From Haplomitrium mnioides (taxonomy: Eukaryota > Marchantiophyta > Haplomitriopsida > Calobryales): 42,604 nt of DNA. Numbering within the stretch: the stretch's first letter is position 1; each line of letters begins with the position of its first letter. Under the pieces are notes generated by a model. It saw nothing but the letters and a program-made list of their open reading frames with translations. It did not search any database and had not been told where the DNA came from. This document shows positions 10,433 to 20,921 of this stretch, piece by piece. The stretch is taken from NCBI GenBank assembly GCA_049999725.1, contig JBNGIS010020161.1, positions 25,903 to 68,506 of the forward strand, written 5' to 3'. The translations under genes were made by a program, and so were the position numbers.

Positions 10433-11290
10433 NNNNNNNNNNNNNNNNNNNNNNNNNNNNNNNNNNNNNNNNNNNNNNNNNNNNNNNNNNNNNNNNNNNN
10501 NNNNNNNNNNNNNNNNNNNNNNNNNNNNNNNNCTCTTTGCGCCCTATCAATCTCCATATGTACAACCTCATTTAATAGCACACAAGCATTTGGTAAAGCT
10601 TGTTGTGGTCGTGGCCTAACTTTGGTAGTTGCTAACAATGAGTCGTATCGTTCAGTCATGCGCATTGCTTCTTCTAGCTGAGAGGGCTCTCTCATTGTCA
10701 CTTCCATTCTAGTGCGAGGCTTTATTCCTCTAACAAAACGATCTAAAACTTCTCCTTTGCCCAAATTAGGAATTTATATAATGATATTTTGAAATTGTGT
10801 GACATAACTCCTTACCATACTAAGTTACTTCAATTCTGCCAAGAGATCTCTTTCCACCTTTGAAGCATTCAAAACTCTAAATCTTAAAATCACTGTTTTT
10901 TTGAGTTCTTGCTATGAAGCAATTGGAGCAACCATTCCACTTTGAGCTTGCTCAATTTGATATCTCCACCAAGTTTTTGCCACTCTCTTCAATTGATTTG
11001 CAGCAAATAAAATTCTTCGACCATCATCTTTTATATTGGTAGCCTCAAAATATTGTTGAAAATCGAACAATAAATTCTTATATGCGTTAGGTGCCATCTT
11101 CTCATTATATTCTTTTAGTTTAAAAAACCACATATATCATATTCTTTTAAGTTAGAAAACCGCATATAACTTTCTTCTTCTTGAAAATGCGTCCTCTTCG
11201 CTATTTGGATTTAAACTTTGAGAAGGCAAGAAAGATGTTCAATTTTTTATTGCATCGCTTGCATCCTTTCTTTTTGATTCTCCATTCCAC
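10200..11290 (-). pseudogene. gypsy A gag, with microsatellite and gap
   Basis: Gag pieces are spread over three minus-strand frames. Near 10912-11133 is KTWWRYQIEQAQ, the typical A(K/R)xWWRxL core. Near 10540-10764 is KGEVLDRFVRGIKPRTRMEV, the retrotransposon gag segment. Near 10340-10400 is a zinc knuckle CFYSRQLGHMIANC, whose second Cys is Ser. A (CT)n tract plus a 100-base N gap (10402-10532) lies between the last two. Gag would assemble the particle and bind RNA. Confidence 0.7.
10402..10532. repeat. (CT)n microsatellite with 100-N assembly gap
   Basis: (CT)n occupies 10402-10432, followed by 100 N at 10433-10532; CTCT resumes after it. The true tract length is unknown. Confidence 0.9.
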
Positions 11291-11302
11291 CAAAAAGAAC
11301 TA

Positions 11303-11316
11303 TGGCTCTAATACCA
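11303..11316 (-). other. primer binding site of gypsy A
   Basis: The minus strand reads TGGTATTAGAGCCA, one mismatch from the initiator-Met-tRNA site TGGTATCAGAGCCA. One base separates it from the LTR edge at 11318. Confidence 0.75.
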
Positions 11317-11317
11317 A

Positions 11318-11596
11318 TGCAAAAAAAACTCAAGACCGACTTCTAAATAAGTAATAACTTCAAGATTACTCTAATAAAGTTACACAACTCAATGTTAATA
11401 AGCAAACCAAAGCCAAGAGTGCTAGCTAAAGCTAAACAACCAAAGAGCCAAACCGAATTGAGAGGAACTCTAGAATGAGTAGTTAGGCTAAGAAACCCTT
11501 CTATTTATACAAGAGAAGAGGATGTCATCCCTCTTTCTTCACTTACAAGTCACTTCCAATTTCAACCCTAAAAGTGACTCTCTACTAAAAGTGACT
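11318..11596 (-). mobile_element. 5' LTR of gypsy A, inner part
   Basis: Matches the left part of the 3' LTR (6409-6690) almost base for base, including the TATA stretch. It is cut at 11596 by the copia insertion; the missing part resumes at 16439. Confidence 0.75.
11592..11596. repeat. target duplication of copia, left
   Basis: TGACT immediately before the copia LTR. Its partner TGATT is at 16434-16438. The undisturbed sequence in the other gypsy LTR reads GTGACTTCAAAGGC at about 6688, which confirms the target. Confidence 0.75.
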
Positions 11597-11854
11597 TGTT
11601 GAAATACCAAGCTCAATACGTAACCGGCCGAGATGACAGGTAGAGACTTATTTTTTAGACCCTCTTTAGAGTTAGTTTTGTTAAGTTAATTTAGGGTAAA
11701 TTTAAGTATAAATACAGAGTATGTAGAGAGAAAAATAGGGAGATCGAAGAGAGAGCGCCGCATGCCGCAAGCCTCTTCCCTTTTGTAAATCCATTGTGTT
11801 GAATACAATCTCTCATATTTGCCTCCAAAGATTTGCCTCCTCGATTTCTTTACA
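11597..11854 (+). mobile_element. copia 5' LTR
   Basis: TGTTGAAATACC... to ...TTTCTTTACA, with TATAAATA at 11707-11714. It is 258 bp, longer than the 3' LTR copy, which lacks the middle of the region from GCATGCCGC to just before the terminal TTACA. Confidence 0.8.
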
Positions 11855-11867
11855 TGGTATCACAGCC
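11855..11867 (+). other. copia primer binding site
   Basis: TGGTATCACAGCC directly abuts the 5' LTR. It differs by one base from the initiator-Met-tRNA site TGGTATCAGAGCC. Confidence 0.8.
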
Positions 11868-12109
11868 ATGTAAAGAAATAAGATCGCAAGGAGTAGACGA
11901 TCAATTTGGTTTGATAACTTTTTTGCCAAAAGTGGTCATAGAGATGAAGCATGAAATCTTGAAGCTTGGAGATGTCGAGAAGTTGCATAAATGGGTGATA
12001 CCAATACCGTTGGTATTGAGAAGTTGGAGAAGAACAACTAGCAACCGTGGAAGTTCTGAATGAGGAACTATTTGATAGGCAAGAGCCTATGGGGGTCTGC
12101 ATCAAGTGA

Positions 12110-15100
12110 AGAAAAGGAACCATAACTTCCTTCAGTGAATGTAACAGATCAAGAATTGAAGACATAGAAAGCTTGGAACGAGATAAGAAGGTGATGTTTT
12201 TGATTTCGCAGAATTTGTCAAATAGTATGGTTGGATACATACAAGATTTGGAGTCTGCAAAAGATGTATGGGATATGTTAGAAAGGCTCTACAGTACAAA
12301 TACTAGAGCTAGAAAGATTCAATTGAAAAATGAGTTGAATAACATAAAGAAGATACGCAACGTGTTGGTGAATGATTATGTCTTGAAGATAAAAGAAACA
12401 TCAGATTCATTGGGATCTATTGGAGTGGCTACAGAAGATGGTGATTTAGTGTCTGTAGTATTGAATGGTTTGAAGGATGATGACAAGTGGAAACCGTTTG
12501 CCACTTCTATTTATGTTTGGGAAAATCTTCCTAATTTTGATGAGGTAGTCTTTTTGATGATAATAGAGGAGAGAAACATTGGAGTACCTACTTCAGACAA
12601 TAGTTCTAATGAGCAGGCACAAGGCTTCTACTCAGCTGGTGGTAGAGGCAAGGGGAGATCCCAGAGAGGACGAGGTGAAGGTAGAGGTTATATATAACAT
12701 AACCAAAATCAACAAAATTTTGAGAATATAGCTGGTGGTAGAGGCCGCGGAAATTTTTGAGGAAGTAGAAGCTTTCTTGGAAGAGGTGGAAGGAGAAAAA
12801 ATCATGATGTAGTTTGTTGGGAGTGTGGAAAAGCAAGTCATTATGCAAATGATTGCTATAGCAAGTCCAACAACAATAACATATGATATAATCGGAGACA
12901 ACAAGGAAATTATGCATCGTCATCAAAGAGTGATGGTGAGCGTCTCTTTGTTTTGCAACATATGATGAGTACTTGTACACAAGGTTGTGAAAGTAATGCA
13001 TGGTATGTGGATTCTGGTGCGTCAAACCATATGACACATCATAAAAATTGGTTAAAAGAGCTGCATAATCCAGAGCAGCAAGGATATGTGGAAATATGTG
13101 ATGCTACAGTTCATCCAATTGAGCAGATGGGAAATGTTCCACTTTCTACACATGATGAAAAGTCAAAGTATATAGCTGATGTGTTCTATGTACCAACAAT
13201 TACAAAGAATTTGGTATCTGTTGGTTAAATAGTAGAACAAAGATTACAAGTTGTTTTTAATGAAGATAGTTGTTTTGTGGAGGATTTGAAGAATAGAAAC
13301 ACACTGGTTGCTAGAGGAAGTAAGATCGGAAGGGTGTTTACATTGGATGTAAAGACTCCAATGGTAAATGACAATGTCATGTATACGCAAAAGAATACAG
13401 TTATTGGAGATGTAGATATTTGGCACAAAAGAATGGGACATGTGAATCTAGAAAGGCTGAGATCAATGCAGCCTATGGGTGTAGTTACCAGTTTGCCAAG
13501 GTTCAAGAATGTTGATATGCAGAAGGTGTGTGAAGCATGTTAGTTTGGAAAACAATCAAGGCATCTATTCCCGCATCAAAGAAATGTGAGTAAAAATCCT
13601 TTAGATGTAGTACACTTTGATGTGTGAGGACCTACTGAGCATGCATCAATGTCAAGAAATAAGTATTTTGTTACTTTTGTGGATGACCATACAAGGAAGG
13701 TATAGGTTTATTTTATGAAGACAAAAGGAGAAGTGTTTGAGCATTTTAAGAGCTTTAAGAAGATGGTTGAAAAACAATCAGGATTGTAAATTAAATGTCT
13801 ACGGTCAGATGGTAGAGGTGAGTATTTTTCACGAGAGTTTAGCAGATTTCCAGTAGATCATGGTGTGAAGAGGCAATTCACATGTAGATATACTCTACAA
13901 CAAAATGGAGTAGTAGAGAGAAAGAATAGGTATATAGCAGAAATTGCTCGTGCCTTGATTAATGAGAAGAATATGCCAAAATACTATTGCGCAGAGGTTG
14001 TACATACAGCTGCATATATCATGAATATAACTCTTACTGCAAGAATACATGATATTACTCCATAAGAAAGATTTACAGATATCAAAAGTGATGTGTCTCA
14101 CTTGAAAGTATTTGGATGTATTGCGTATGTACACATACTAGATGAGCTAAAGACTAAGCTAGAACCTAAAGCTCAGAAGTGTATTTTCATTGGGTATTCT
14201 TTGGAGCAAAAAGGATACCGATGCTACAACCATATAACATGCAAAATCAGGGTAAATAGAGATACTGTATTTGATGAGTTGAGTAGTTGGTATGGTGTAG
14301 AAAAAGCTGTGAATACTCATATGGAGGAAGAAGAAGTGGAGGAAAAAACTAGAAAATCATGAATTACAATCACAACTGTTGAGTGGACTAGGAGAGAGTT
14401 CAAACACTCTATCTAAGAGTGTTAATCCATGGTTAGAAAGATTGAGTTCAGGCTCACCAAATGTATTAATTGGAAGTGCTGAAAGTAAGACAAGTTCAGC
14501 AAAGAGAAAGGAAAAGATGGATCAGCAGATGGATACAAGTCATTCAAGTGATGGGGAAGAGGTTGATATACCCACTTTACAAACACCTAGTGTGAAAAAA
14601 TGTAGGATGAGGTACGTAGATCTACACGTATAAAGTATCCAGTAAGAAGGTTGAGTTATGATAGTTTTTCTTCACGTTATTATGTATATATGGTGAAAGT
14701 TATACAAGATATAGAACCCACTTGTTTTGAGGATGCAATTAGCATACTTGAATGGGAGTTAGCTATGGATGAAGAAGTGAATGCACTTGATGAGAATGAG
14801 ACTTGGAAGCTAACACCACTACCTGATGGAAAGAAAGCGATTGGCTGTAAGTGAGTTTACAAAGTAAAGCATAATGCAGATGGTTTGATAAGCAGTTACA
14901 AAGCTAGACTAGTAACCAAAGGATATGCTTAGATATATGGGATAGATTTTGATGAAACATTCAGTCCTGTTGCGAAGATGATGACTGTGAGAGTTGTGAT
15001 TGCTATGGCTGCTGCTAAGAGATGAGATTTACATCAGATGGATGTAAAGAATGCTTTTTTGAATGGAGAGTTACACGAAGAAGTGTATATAGAGCAGCCA

Positions 15101-16213
15101 CATGGATATATAAACCATAAGTTTCCAAATTATGTGTGCAAGTTGAAGAAAGATTTATACGGATTAAAGCAAGCACCCAGAGCATGGACAGACAGAATAA
15201 GCAAGTTTTTATAGAGTATTGGATTTATCATCAGTAAGGCAGATTACTCTATGTATGTGCAGAAAACGAATACAGGTTTGGTCATCATAGTGATATATAT
15301 TGATGATCTGATTATTACAAGTGACGATAAGTTGCAGATTGGAAATGCTAAAAAGAGGTTTGGAACGGAATTTGATATGAAAGACATAGTAGAACTTACG
15401 TACTTCTTGGGTATAGAAATAATAAGATCACAACAAGGTATTTGGTTACTTCAACGAAAGTATATTCTGGACATGTTACAGAAATACAGTATGACAACAT
15501 GTAAGCTTATTTCTACTCCACTTGAACAGAATGCAAAGTTAAGAGCTGATTTGGGAGATGAATTAGAAGATCCAACTGTGTATTGAAAAATAATTGGAAG
15601 TTTGATTTATGCCACCATGATAAGACCAGATATGTCTCATGATGTGGGAGTACTTAGTCAATTTATGCAGGTGCCAAGAAAGCCACATTTAGATGCGGCA
15701 AGGAGAGCATTACGTTACTCAAAAGGCACATTGAATTATGGTTTATTTTATGCATACGGAGTTGAAGTAAAACTTTTTGGATATACTGATGCAGATTGGG
15801 CTGAATATACATATGATAGAAGATCTACAAGTGGTTATGTTTTCAGTATTGGAAGTGCTGCAGTGAGTTGGAGTAGTAAGAAGCAACCTACAGTTGCTTT
15901 GTCAAGCACAAAAGCAGAGTATAGAGGAGCAACAATTGCTGTATGTGAAATAGCTTGCGTAGCCAAGCTATTGTCCGATTTAAGACATGATCTGTAAGAG
16001 CATATGACTTTGTATTGTGACAACATAAGCAATATACAATTGGCAAACAATCTGGTGTTTCATGCAAGAACGAAACATATTGAAGTTCATTACCATTACA
16101 TACGAGAGAAGGTACTTGAAGGTGAGATTGATTTGGTGTATGTGAATACATATGAGCAAGTAGCTGATATTTTTACAAAGTCAATAAGTGCAGAGAAGCT
16201 ACATAAGTTTTGA
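12110..16213 (+). pseudogene. copia Gag-Pol polyprotein, 15 premature stops
   Basis: Nearly the whole stretch reads in a single frame. Gag (12173-12697) is preceded by VNVTDQELKT in another frame. The gag zinc knuckle CWECGKASHYANDC is at about 12820-12865. The protease centre WYVDSGASNHMTHH is near 13000-13040. The pre-integrase motif DIWHKRMGHVNLERL is at about 13418-13465. The integrase core runs about 13590-14060 and ends in LQQNGVVERKNR. The RT runs about 14850-15580, with [13 protein letters not shown] and the catalytic YIDDLIITSD. RNase H runs about 15760-16213, with GYTDADWA and SSTKAEYRG. In-frame stops begin at 12695, 12758, 12884, 13226, 13541, 13625, 13703, 13787, 14063, 14852, 14930, 15023, 15212, 15584 and 15995. 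A shift at an A6 run near 14346 is undone near 14615. The natural end is TGA at 16211. Confidence 0.9.
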
Positions 16214-16257
16214 ACTATTATAGGAGTGCTTGACATTGGCTTGAGCTTGAAAATGAG

Positions 16258-16433
16258 TGTTGAAATACCAAGCTCAATATGTAACCCGCCGGGATGACGG
16301 ATATAGACTTATTTTTTAGACCCTCTTTAGGGTTAGTTTTGTTAAGTTAATTTAGGGTAAATTTAAGTATAAATACAGAGTATATAGAGAGAAAAGGAAG
16401 GAGATCGAAGAGAGAGCGCTGCCAGTGCTTACA
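16258..16433 (+). mobile_element. copia 3' LTR, internally deleted
   Basis: Starts TGTTGAAATACC like the 5' LTR and has TATAAATA at 16368-16375. It loses about 80 bp after GAGAGAGCGCTGCC, then ends GTGCTTACA. A weak purine run GAAAATGAG (16249-16257) before it may be the polypurine tract. Confidence 0.75.
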
Positions 16434-16438
16434 TGATT
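16434..16438. repeat. target duplication of copia, right
   Basis: TGATT, pairing with TGACT at 11592-11596 with one transition. Gypsy LTR sequence (GAAGGCAAGTAATCTTATCTC) resumes just after it. Confidence 0.7.
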
Positions 16439-16700
16439 TTGAAGGCAAGTAATCTTATCTCAATTCTAAAAGTGACTCCCTAACCCTAATACTACCTTTA
16501 CTCCTCTTTCGAAGTTAAGTAATCTTATCTCATTTCAACCTTAAAAGTAACTTTATATCACTTTAGTTAAAGTAACTTTTAAAGCAAGTAACATTAAAAT
16601 GGTTTAAACCCTAAAAGTGACCCTTTATCACTTCTTTCACTCCTCTCAATTTTCTTGTAAATAGCAAAATATCATGCTTGTACTATTACATGTTGATTGT
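16439..16700 (-). mobile_element. 5' LTR of gypsy A, outer part
   Basis: Continues the gypsy LTR (compare 6692-6836): AGGCAAGTAATCTTATCTC, then CACTCCTCTC, then TACTATTACAT. It contains an extra internal partial duplication of the AAGTAATCTTATCTC segment (about 16446 and 16516). The outer edge is uncertain. Confidence 0.6.
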
Positions 16701-17022
16701 CAATGTTAATTATCATTTGAAGCTAATAGCGGTTATATAAATGTTTGAAGAATGTCACAATTTTTCCAACACAATTATTTCAACATGTGTTAACTAATTA
16801 AAGTCTTTTGTAATAGAGTTATTAGAGCCATAACTACTTTGCTTTCTAAAATAAGAAGGTTGAATGGTAGTAGTCTTTATATAATACTATACATACAAGT
16901 GCACTTCTAGGTTGTATTATTTGTAATCTAATAACTAGTTTTCTCTAATAATTAAAGCTTTCATGATTTACAAATGGTATTAAATTCGAGAGTTTTGAAT
17001 GTAGAACTAAAATTAAAAATCA

Positions 17023-17024
<2 letters not shown>
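16701..17024. other. AT-rich stretch, nothing recognised
   Basis: No open frame or motif supported. It lies between the end of gypsy A and the (TA)n tract. Confidence 0.4.
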
Positions 17025-17072
<48 letters not shown>

Positions 17073-17082
17073 NNNNNNNNNN

Positions 17083-17129
<47 letters not shown>
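17025..17129. repeat. (TA)n microsatellite with 10-N gap
   Basis: (TA)n at 17025-17072, ten N at 17073-17082, then (TA)n to 17129. The gap length is a placeholder. Base composition shifts from AT-rich to balanced just after it. Confidence 0.9.
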
Positions 17130-17131
<2 letters not shown>

Positions 17132-20021
17132 TACAAACTAAAGCTCACTCACTTACAACTTGTAAGGATAAAGGAAGGTCGGGTTGAGTAAGAAAGTTTC
17201 AGGTGTGGACAGGAATTCAATAACGTTCTTTGTGTGGTGAAGAGAATCAGATAGAGAGATTTGCAACTTCTTCACCTCTGGCTATTCTTGAGAAAGTAAA
17301 GCAGCTATGAATTCCATCCTTCCAGGTAAAGGAAGAAGAGTACAACATGATCTGTGTAAATTTGTTGAAAGCAGACAAAGTTGAATCCCACACAAGCAAG
17401 CTGTACAGTGATCCCGTGTTGTACTCGAACGAATTCATCAGATTCCCCAGTTTTCGTCAGTATCATCGTCTTTCAGAACCAGTCACAATCTATATGATGA
17501 CTAGGGTCTCATTAATACAGTCACCAAACGTACAAATGCTGAGTGTTAGAGCCTGCTTGGACAGAATCCGTCTAAAGAATCTGAAGAGCAACCACCAGCA
17601 GTCATCACTGTCGTAATGCAGACATATCATTCGAGTGTCAGAGCTCTGCAGTTTCTTAACAGATTTGAGTTTTCATTGGCTGTGCTACTGGATTGAAACG
17701 ACACTCTGCCCACACTAGATGACGAGAAACGACGGATAATTGAAGAGAATACAGTAATCTTCGTTTTGCCGCCATCAATCTGTACGACACAGGCCCAAGG
17801 ACGGTATAATTTGAAGCACTGCTCTCAGGTACGGGTTTCGGTGTCTGCGCTGGCTGCGAATCGACTTTTCTTGCAGTTTACGACTGACTGGACTGACGGT
17901 GTACGTGACACAAAATTCTGCTCCTCTGCTACCTCTTCAGTGTCCTTTATGTTTTTGCACCTTCTGTAAAAGCTAGAGTATACCATTACTACGGCTGGGC
18001 ATGTGACATTCCTCCACGTAAGAAAGGGATCGTGGAATTCTGTTTCTCGAACGAATATAACAGTCATGTTGACTGCTTGAGTACACTTGGAATGATCTGT
18101 GTACATATATCGAGGCTATAACGCTCCTTACTACTACGGAATTCCATTCTCAATTCCCAACGCATTTCTGGAGATGAGTTTATCCTACCCAAAATTGTTT
18201 CCGACATCATGGCCAGCACCTCTTTCAGTACGAAGTGTTCAATGACAATATATGCCAGAAGGTAGTCATCGACTTCGACCAAATGGCATTGGTAGTTGAT
18301 ATGGTTAACGAAGGTAAAGATTCTAGTCACCGCTATCCTGGGATCTTCTTGACAAATTGATATTCCAACAGCATCATATTATTCAATTTGATGAATTCTG
18401 GCCGAATAACTTCTGTGCGTCAGGTTTCGGGAATCTTTACATTTACAAACGCAAGCCTGCGTACTAAGTAAGCAAATCCGAAACACATGCACATTGCAAA
18501 AGCTGACAGGCAATATGCACATTATCATAAACATTCCTTGCAGCTGATTAGCTTCTACTGGACTGTCCCCGTTGGAATGTGGTGCAAACGGTTTGTGTGA
18601 CACCGAGAATTCCATCAGCCTCTAGTGATAGCCCGTCCCTGCAATACGAAGTTCAGAGAGAATATTAAATGATTGAATTCCCAAACCGGGAACCGAAAAA
18701 AAATAAAGCATGCACAAATGAATTGCGACTAAAAAGCTGTGCAAGATACGCCGAAACTCTATCTATCCAGGATGTCGAAAAGAATATGCCGCTTGCAAGA
18801 GGAAAGTGAGCATTCGCAAATTTTTCTTTGAATTTTGCTCAATGCCACTTTGGCGAGAGACGCCGGTTCTCGGCACAGATGAATTTCGCTTTACAGCATT
18901 GTACAAGATGAAGCATCATCGGAGTCGTTCCTAATGTCATACAAAACTAAAGATAGAAAAAGAAAACCTGTTTCGCATGCGTTGTTTCCCAACTAAGCAG
19001 CACTAACGTTGTATGCACTTCAATCAATTCACGCAGCAGCACGTAGTAAGATCACCGTGCGGGGTAGGAATTTCGGAGGATGTAGCGTTGAAAACAAAAG
19101 ATCCACAGAGTATATCAAATTTTGGCAGCCATTTGAGAAAGTCATCAATTGAGAATTTCCATTCCTTCAATGTGACAAACACCGGGGTGGCTGGACCCAA
19201 CGATACAAGAGACATTATGCCTTTCCAAACCATGGCAGTAAACCGGCCACGTCACAATGAGTTTTAATTGAGGGAGTACTCTCCTTTGAAAACGCCTCTA
19301 TTATACCAGTGAATACCAGAATGCTTGGATTGGCCTCACAGATTAGATTCAAAACTGAGCAAGCACTGATGGTAAAGGAAATTCTTGTGTCATGGGACTA
19401 TCGCAGCTTTAGTTCGCTTAACACATACGTGCGGTTCCAAATAGTACGAGCACACTGGAAACCTGCAGTGGATCTCTATATGTGAGTGAATGTGAAATGG
19501 TTCCATTCAGAATCGATCAATACACCGCGTAGGCGACTAGTATTGTCACGTGTCAAATGAGAAATAGATTCTCTTGAAACTCAAAACTGTGAGACTCTGT
19601 ATCCTATTACACACGTTGACACGAGAACCAGATTCTTTTGAAATTCAAATCTGCGAGAACTCTTTATTCTGTATCCGGCAGTCATGTATTCTTGCAAAGT
19701 CGTCAAATTTGAAGAGTTTAAAGATTGCAACAATCAGAGCAAATAGAAATCGAAACGAATGCGTATGCCAAGGATGCCAACAGCAAAAGCAGTCGACAAG
19801 CTTGGAGAACGGTAAACGTCGAGAATGGGGTTTGGAGAGGGGAGCGGTAGGGGTTAGACAGGGTTTCTAGTGTTGTCGTGAAAGTGATTGATGCTACCAG
19901 AGAGTCGACAGCGTGAAGGAGAGCAGGCAGTGCGCTGCCTTTAAAGAGGAATGGCAATGTTGCAGATGAAGAGGGAAAAGGAGGAGGAAGTGGAGGATCT
20001 GAGGAGGAAATCGGTGGCGGA
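17130..20021. other. unassigned region upstream of the E(z)-like gene
   Basis: Open frames of 60-100 codons occur on both strands, but none matches a family I recognise and none overlaps in a way that suggests one gene. The best-looking stretch is plus-strand 17909-18350. There a hydrophobic run LLLCYLFSVLYVFA is followed by a Cys/Tyr-rich segment, then, after two frame changes, YYYGIPFSIPNAFLEM and KVVIDFDQMALVVDMV. It could be a decayed gene or chance. Purine-rich sequence builds up after about 19890. Promoter elements of the E(z)-like gene would lie in the last part, but none can be assigned with confidence. Confidence 0.4.
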
Positions 20022-20081
20022 ATGGAACGTGAAAATATGGGTGTGGCGAAAGATCATTTACCACCCAACAAAGATGGGGAG
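20022..20081 (+). CDS. possible upstream first exon of the E(z)-like gene
   Basis: An alternative N-terminus. From ATG 20022 the frame reads MERENMGVAKDHLPPNKDGE and meets a good donor (GAG|GTGAGG, 20081/20082). An acceptor at 20815-20816 (AATAACAG|CGC) would join it in phase 0 to eleven codons that lead in frame into ATG 20850. The frame upstream of 20022 is also open and acidic/Gly-rich back to about 19917. Plant E(z) proteins normally have an acidic N-terminal stretch before the basic helix, which favours this model. No transcript evidence is available here. Confidence 0.35.
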
Positions 20082-20849
20082 GTGAGGTTGCTTTCGAAAT
20101 TGAGGTCTGTTACGAGTATTTTGCATTCTTGAATCGTGACCGTCGCACGCCCTCGAGTGCTTTTGAAATTGTTACCGAAGGCCTGAATTTAGCATCTGTG
20201 GGAAATTCCCATTGTTTGCTACAAAATGGTTGCTAAGTTTTGGGTGAGTGGAGTTGATAATAAACTCACTCGGCCGTGTCCTCCTCCCGATTTTTCTTGG
20301 GATATCCATTGGGACCGCTTTCCAAGTGATGAGTAAGTGCATGCTATAACGCTTGAAGTGCTTGATTCAATATTGACGATCATAAATATTGCAAACATGG
20401 GCACCATAACTGTAATAGCAATGGCCGAATGACGAAACGTTCTTGAAGATCAAAGGATGTACAATCGTATATCTGTGACTGAAGTACATATAACCAAATG
20501 CTGAAACTAATAACAACCAAATGTTGAAATTTTTTTGAAGCTAGAATTCCGGGCGTTCTACATGAACGGCAGAAATTCACTAGAATTTGACAACATAGTT
20601 GATGCGTGTAGTTGTGGCCGAAAAATTCTAGCTATTAGGGGAACTCGAACTGTAATGGAGTTTTCCTGAATTTTTCCGCTTGTAACAATCGATTTCGAAG
20701 ATTTCTCACGGACAACTCGCCAGGATCCTGCTTATGTGAACTAGCTCTGTGGTTATGAATCGTCCTGGGAGGCCTTTGACAACATCTTGATTTAGCGCTT
20801 CTTGGTTGAATAACAGCGCATTGAAGGAGAGCAATCAAGCAGACCAGCA

Positions 20850-20921
20850 ATGGATCCCATCCGGGCTACCCTTAAGAGCCTTAAGAAGATGGCACAGCGC
20901 AGACGTGTTTCTAACGTCAGG
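20850..20921 (+). CDS. E(z)-like: E(z)-like exon 1 (or 2)
   Basis: Codons 1-24, MDPIRATLKSLKKMAQRRRV then SNVR. Donor AGG|GTCAGT, phase 0. The frame can read on past the donor, but the product then leaves the family pattern, whereas splicing to 21067 restores it (RVSNVREKMIVNR against plant RVRSIKEKFEANR). Confidence 0.8.

Larger units (their letters stand above)
11597..16433 (+). mobile_element. Ty1/copia element inside gypsy A LTR
   Basis: A full-structure copia element. 5' LTR 11597-11854, primer site 11855-11867, one polyprotein region 12150-16213, and 3' LTR 16258-16433, flanked by TGACT/TGATT. The internal order gag-protease-integrase-RT-RNase H is that of copia. Roughly ten differences are seen by eye between the aligned first ~165 bases of the LTRs. 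The coding region keeps one frame for most of its length but carries 15 premature stops, so the element is dead. Confidence 0.85.
6409..16700 (-). mobile_element. gypsy element A (chromovirus), interrupted by copia
   Basis: The most complete gypsy copy, on the minus strand. 5' LTR at 11318-11596 continues at 16439-~16700 after the copia insertion. Then come primer site, gag, protease, RT, RNase H, integrase with chromodomain, and 3' LTR (6409-6836). The order protease-RT-RNase H-integrase is that of Ty3/gypsy, and the C-terminal chromodomain marks a chromovirus. Stops and small frameshifts throughout mean it is not autonomous. The outer end of the 5' LTR near 16700 is uncertain because the two LTRs have diverged. 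Confidence 0.75.

Noticed and set aside
10184-10764. Open frames running through the N gap
   Set aside because: They are artefacts of reading (CT)n and N as codons; the real content is minus-strand gypsy gag.
11855-11867. Primer-site sequences as tRNA gene fragments
   Set aside because: Each match is 10-14 bp, directly beside an LTR, and lacks the rest of a tRNA cloverleaf.
12606-13037. Minus-strand open frames over the copia gag
   Set aside because: Shadows of the plus-strand polyprotein, whose zinc knuckle and protease motifs are clear.
19890-20081. Second start MAMLQMKREKEEEVEDLRRK at about 19950 as a short protein
   Set aside because: A 44-codon frame in purine-rich DNA; the overlapping frame that ends at a good donor fits the E(z) N-terminus better.
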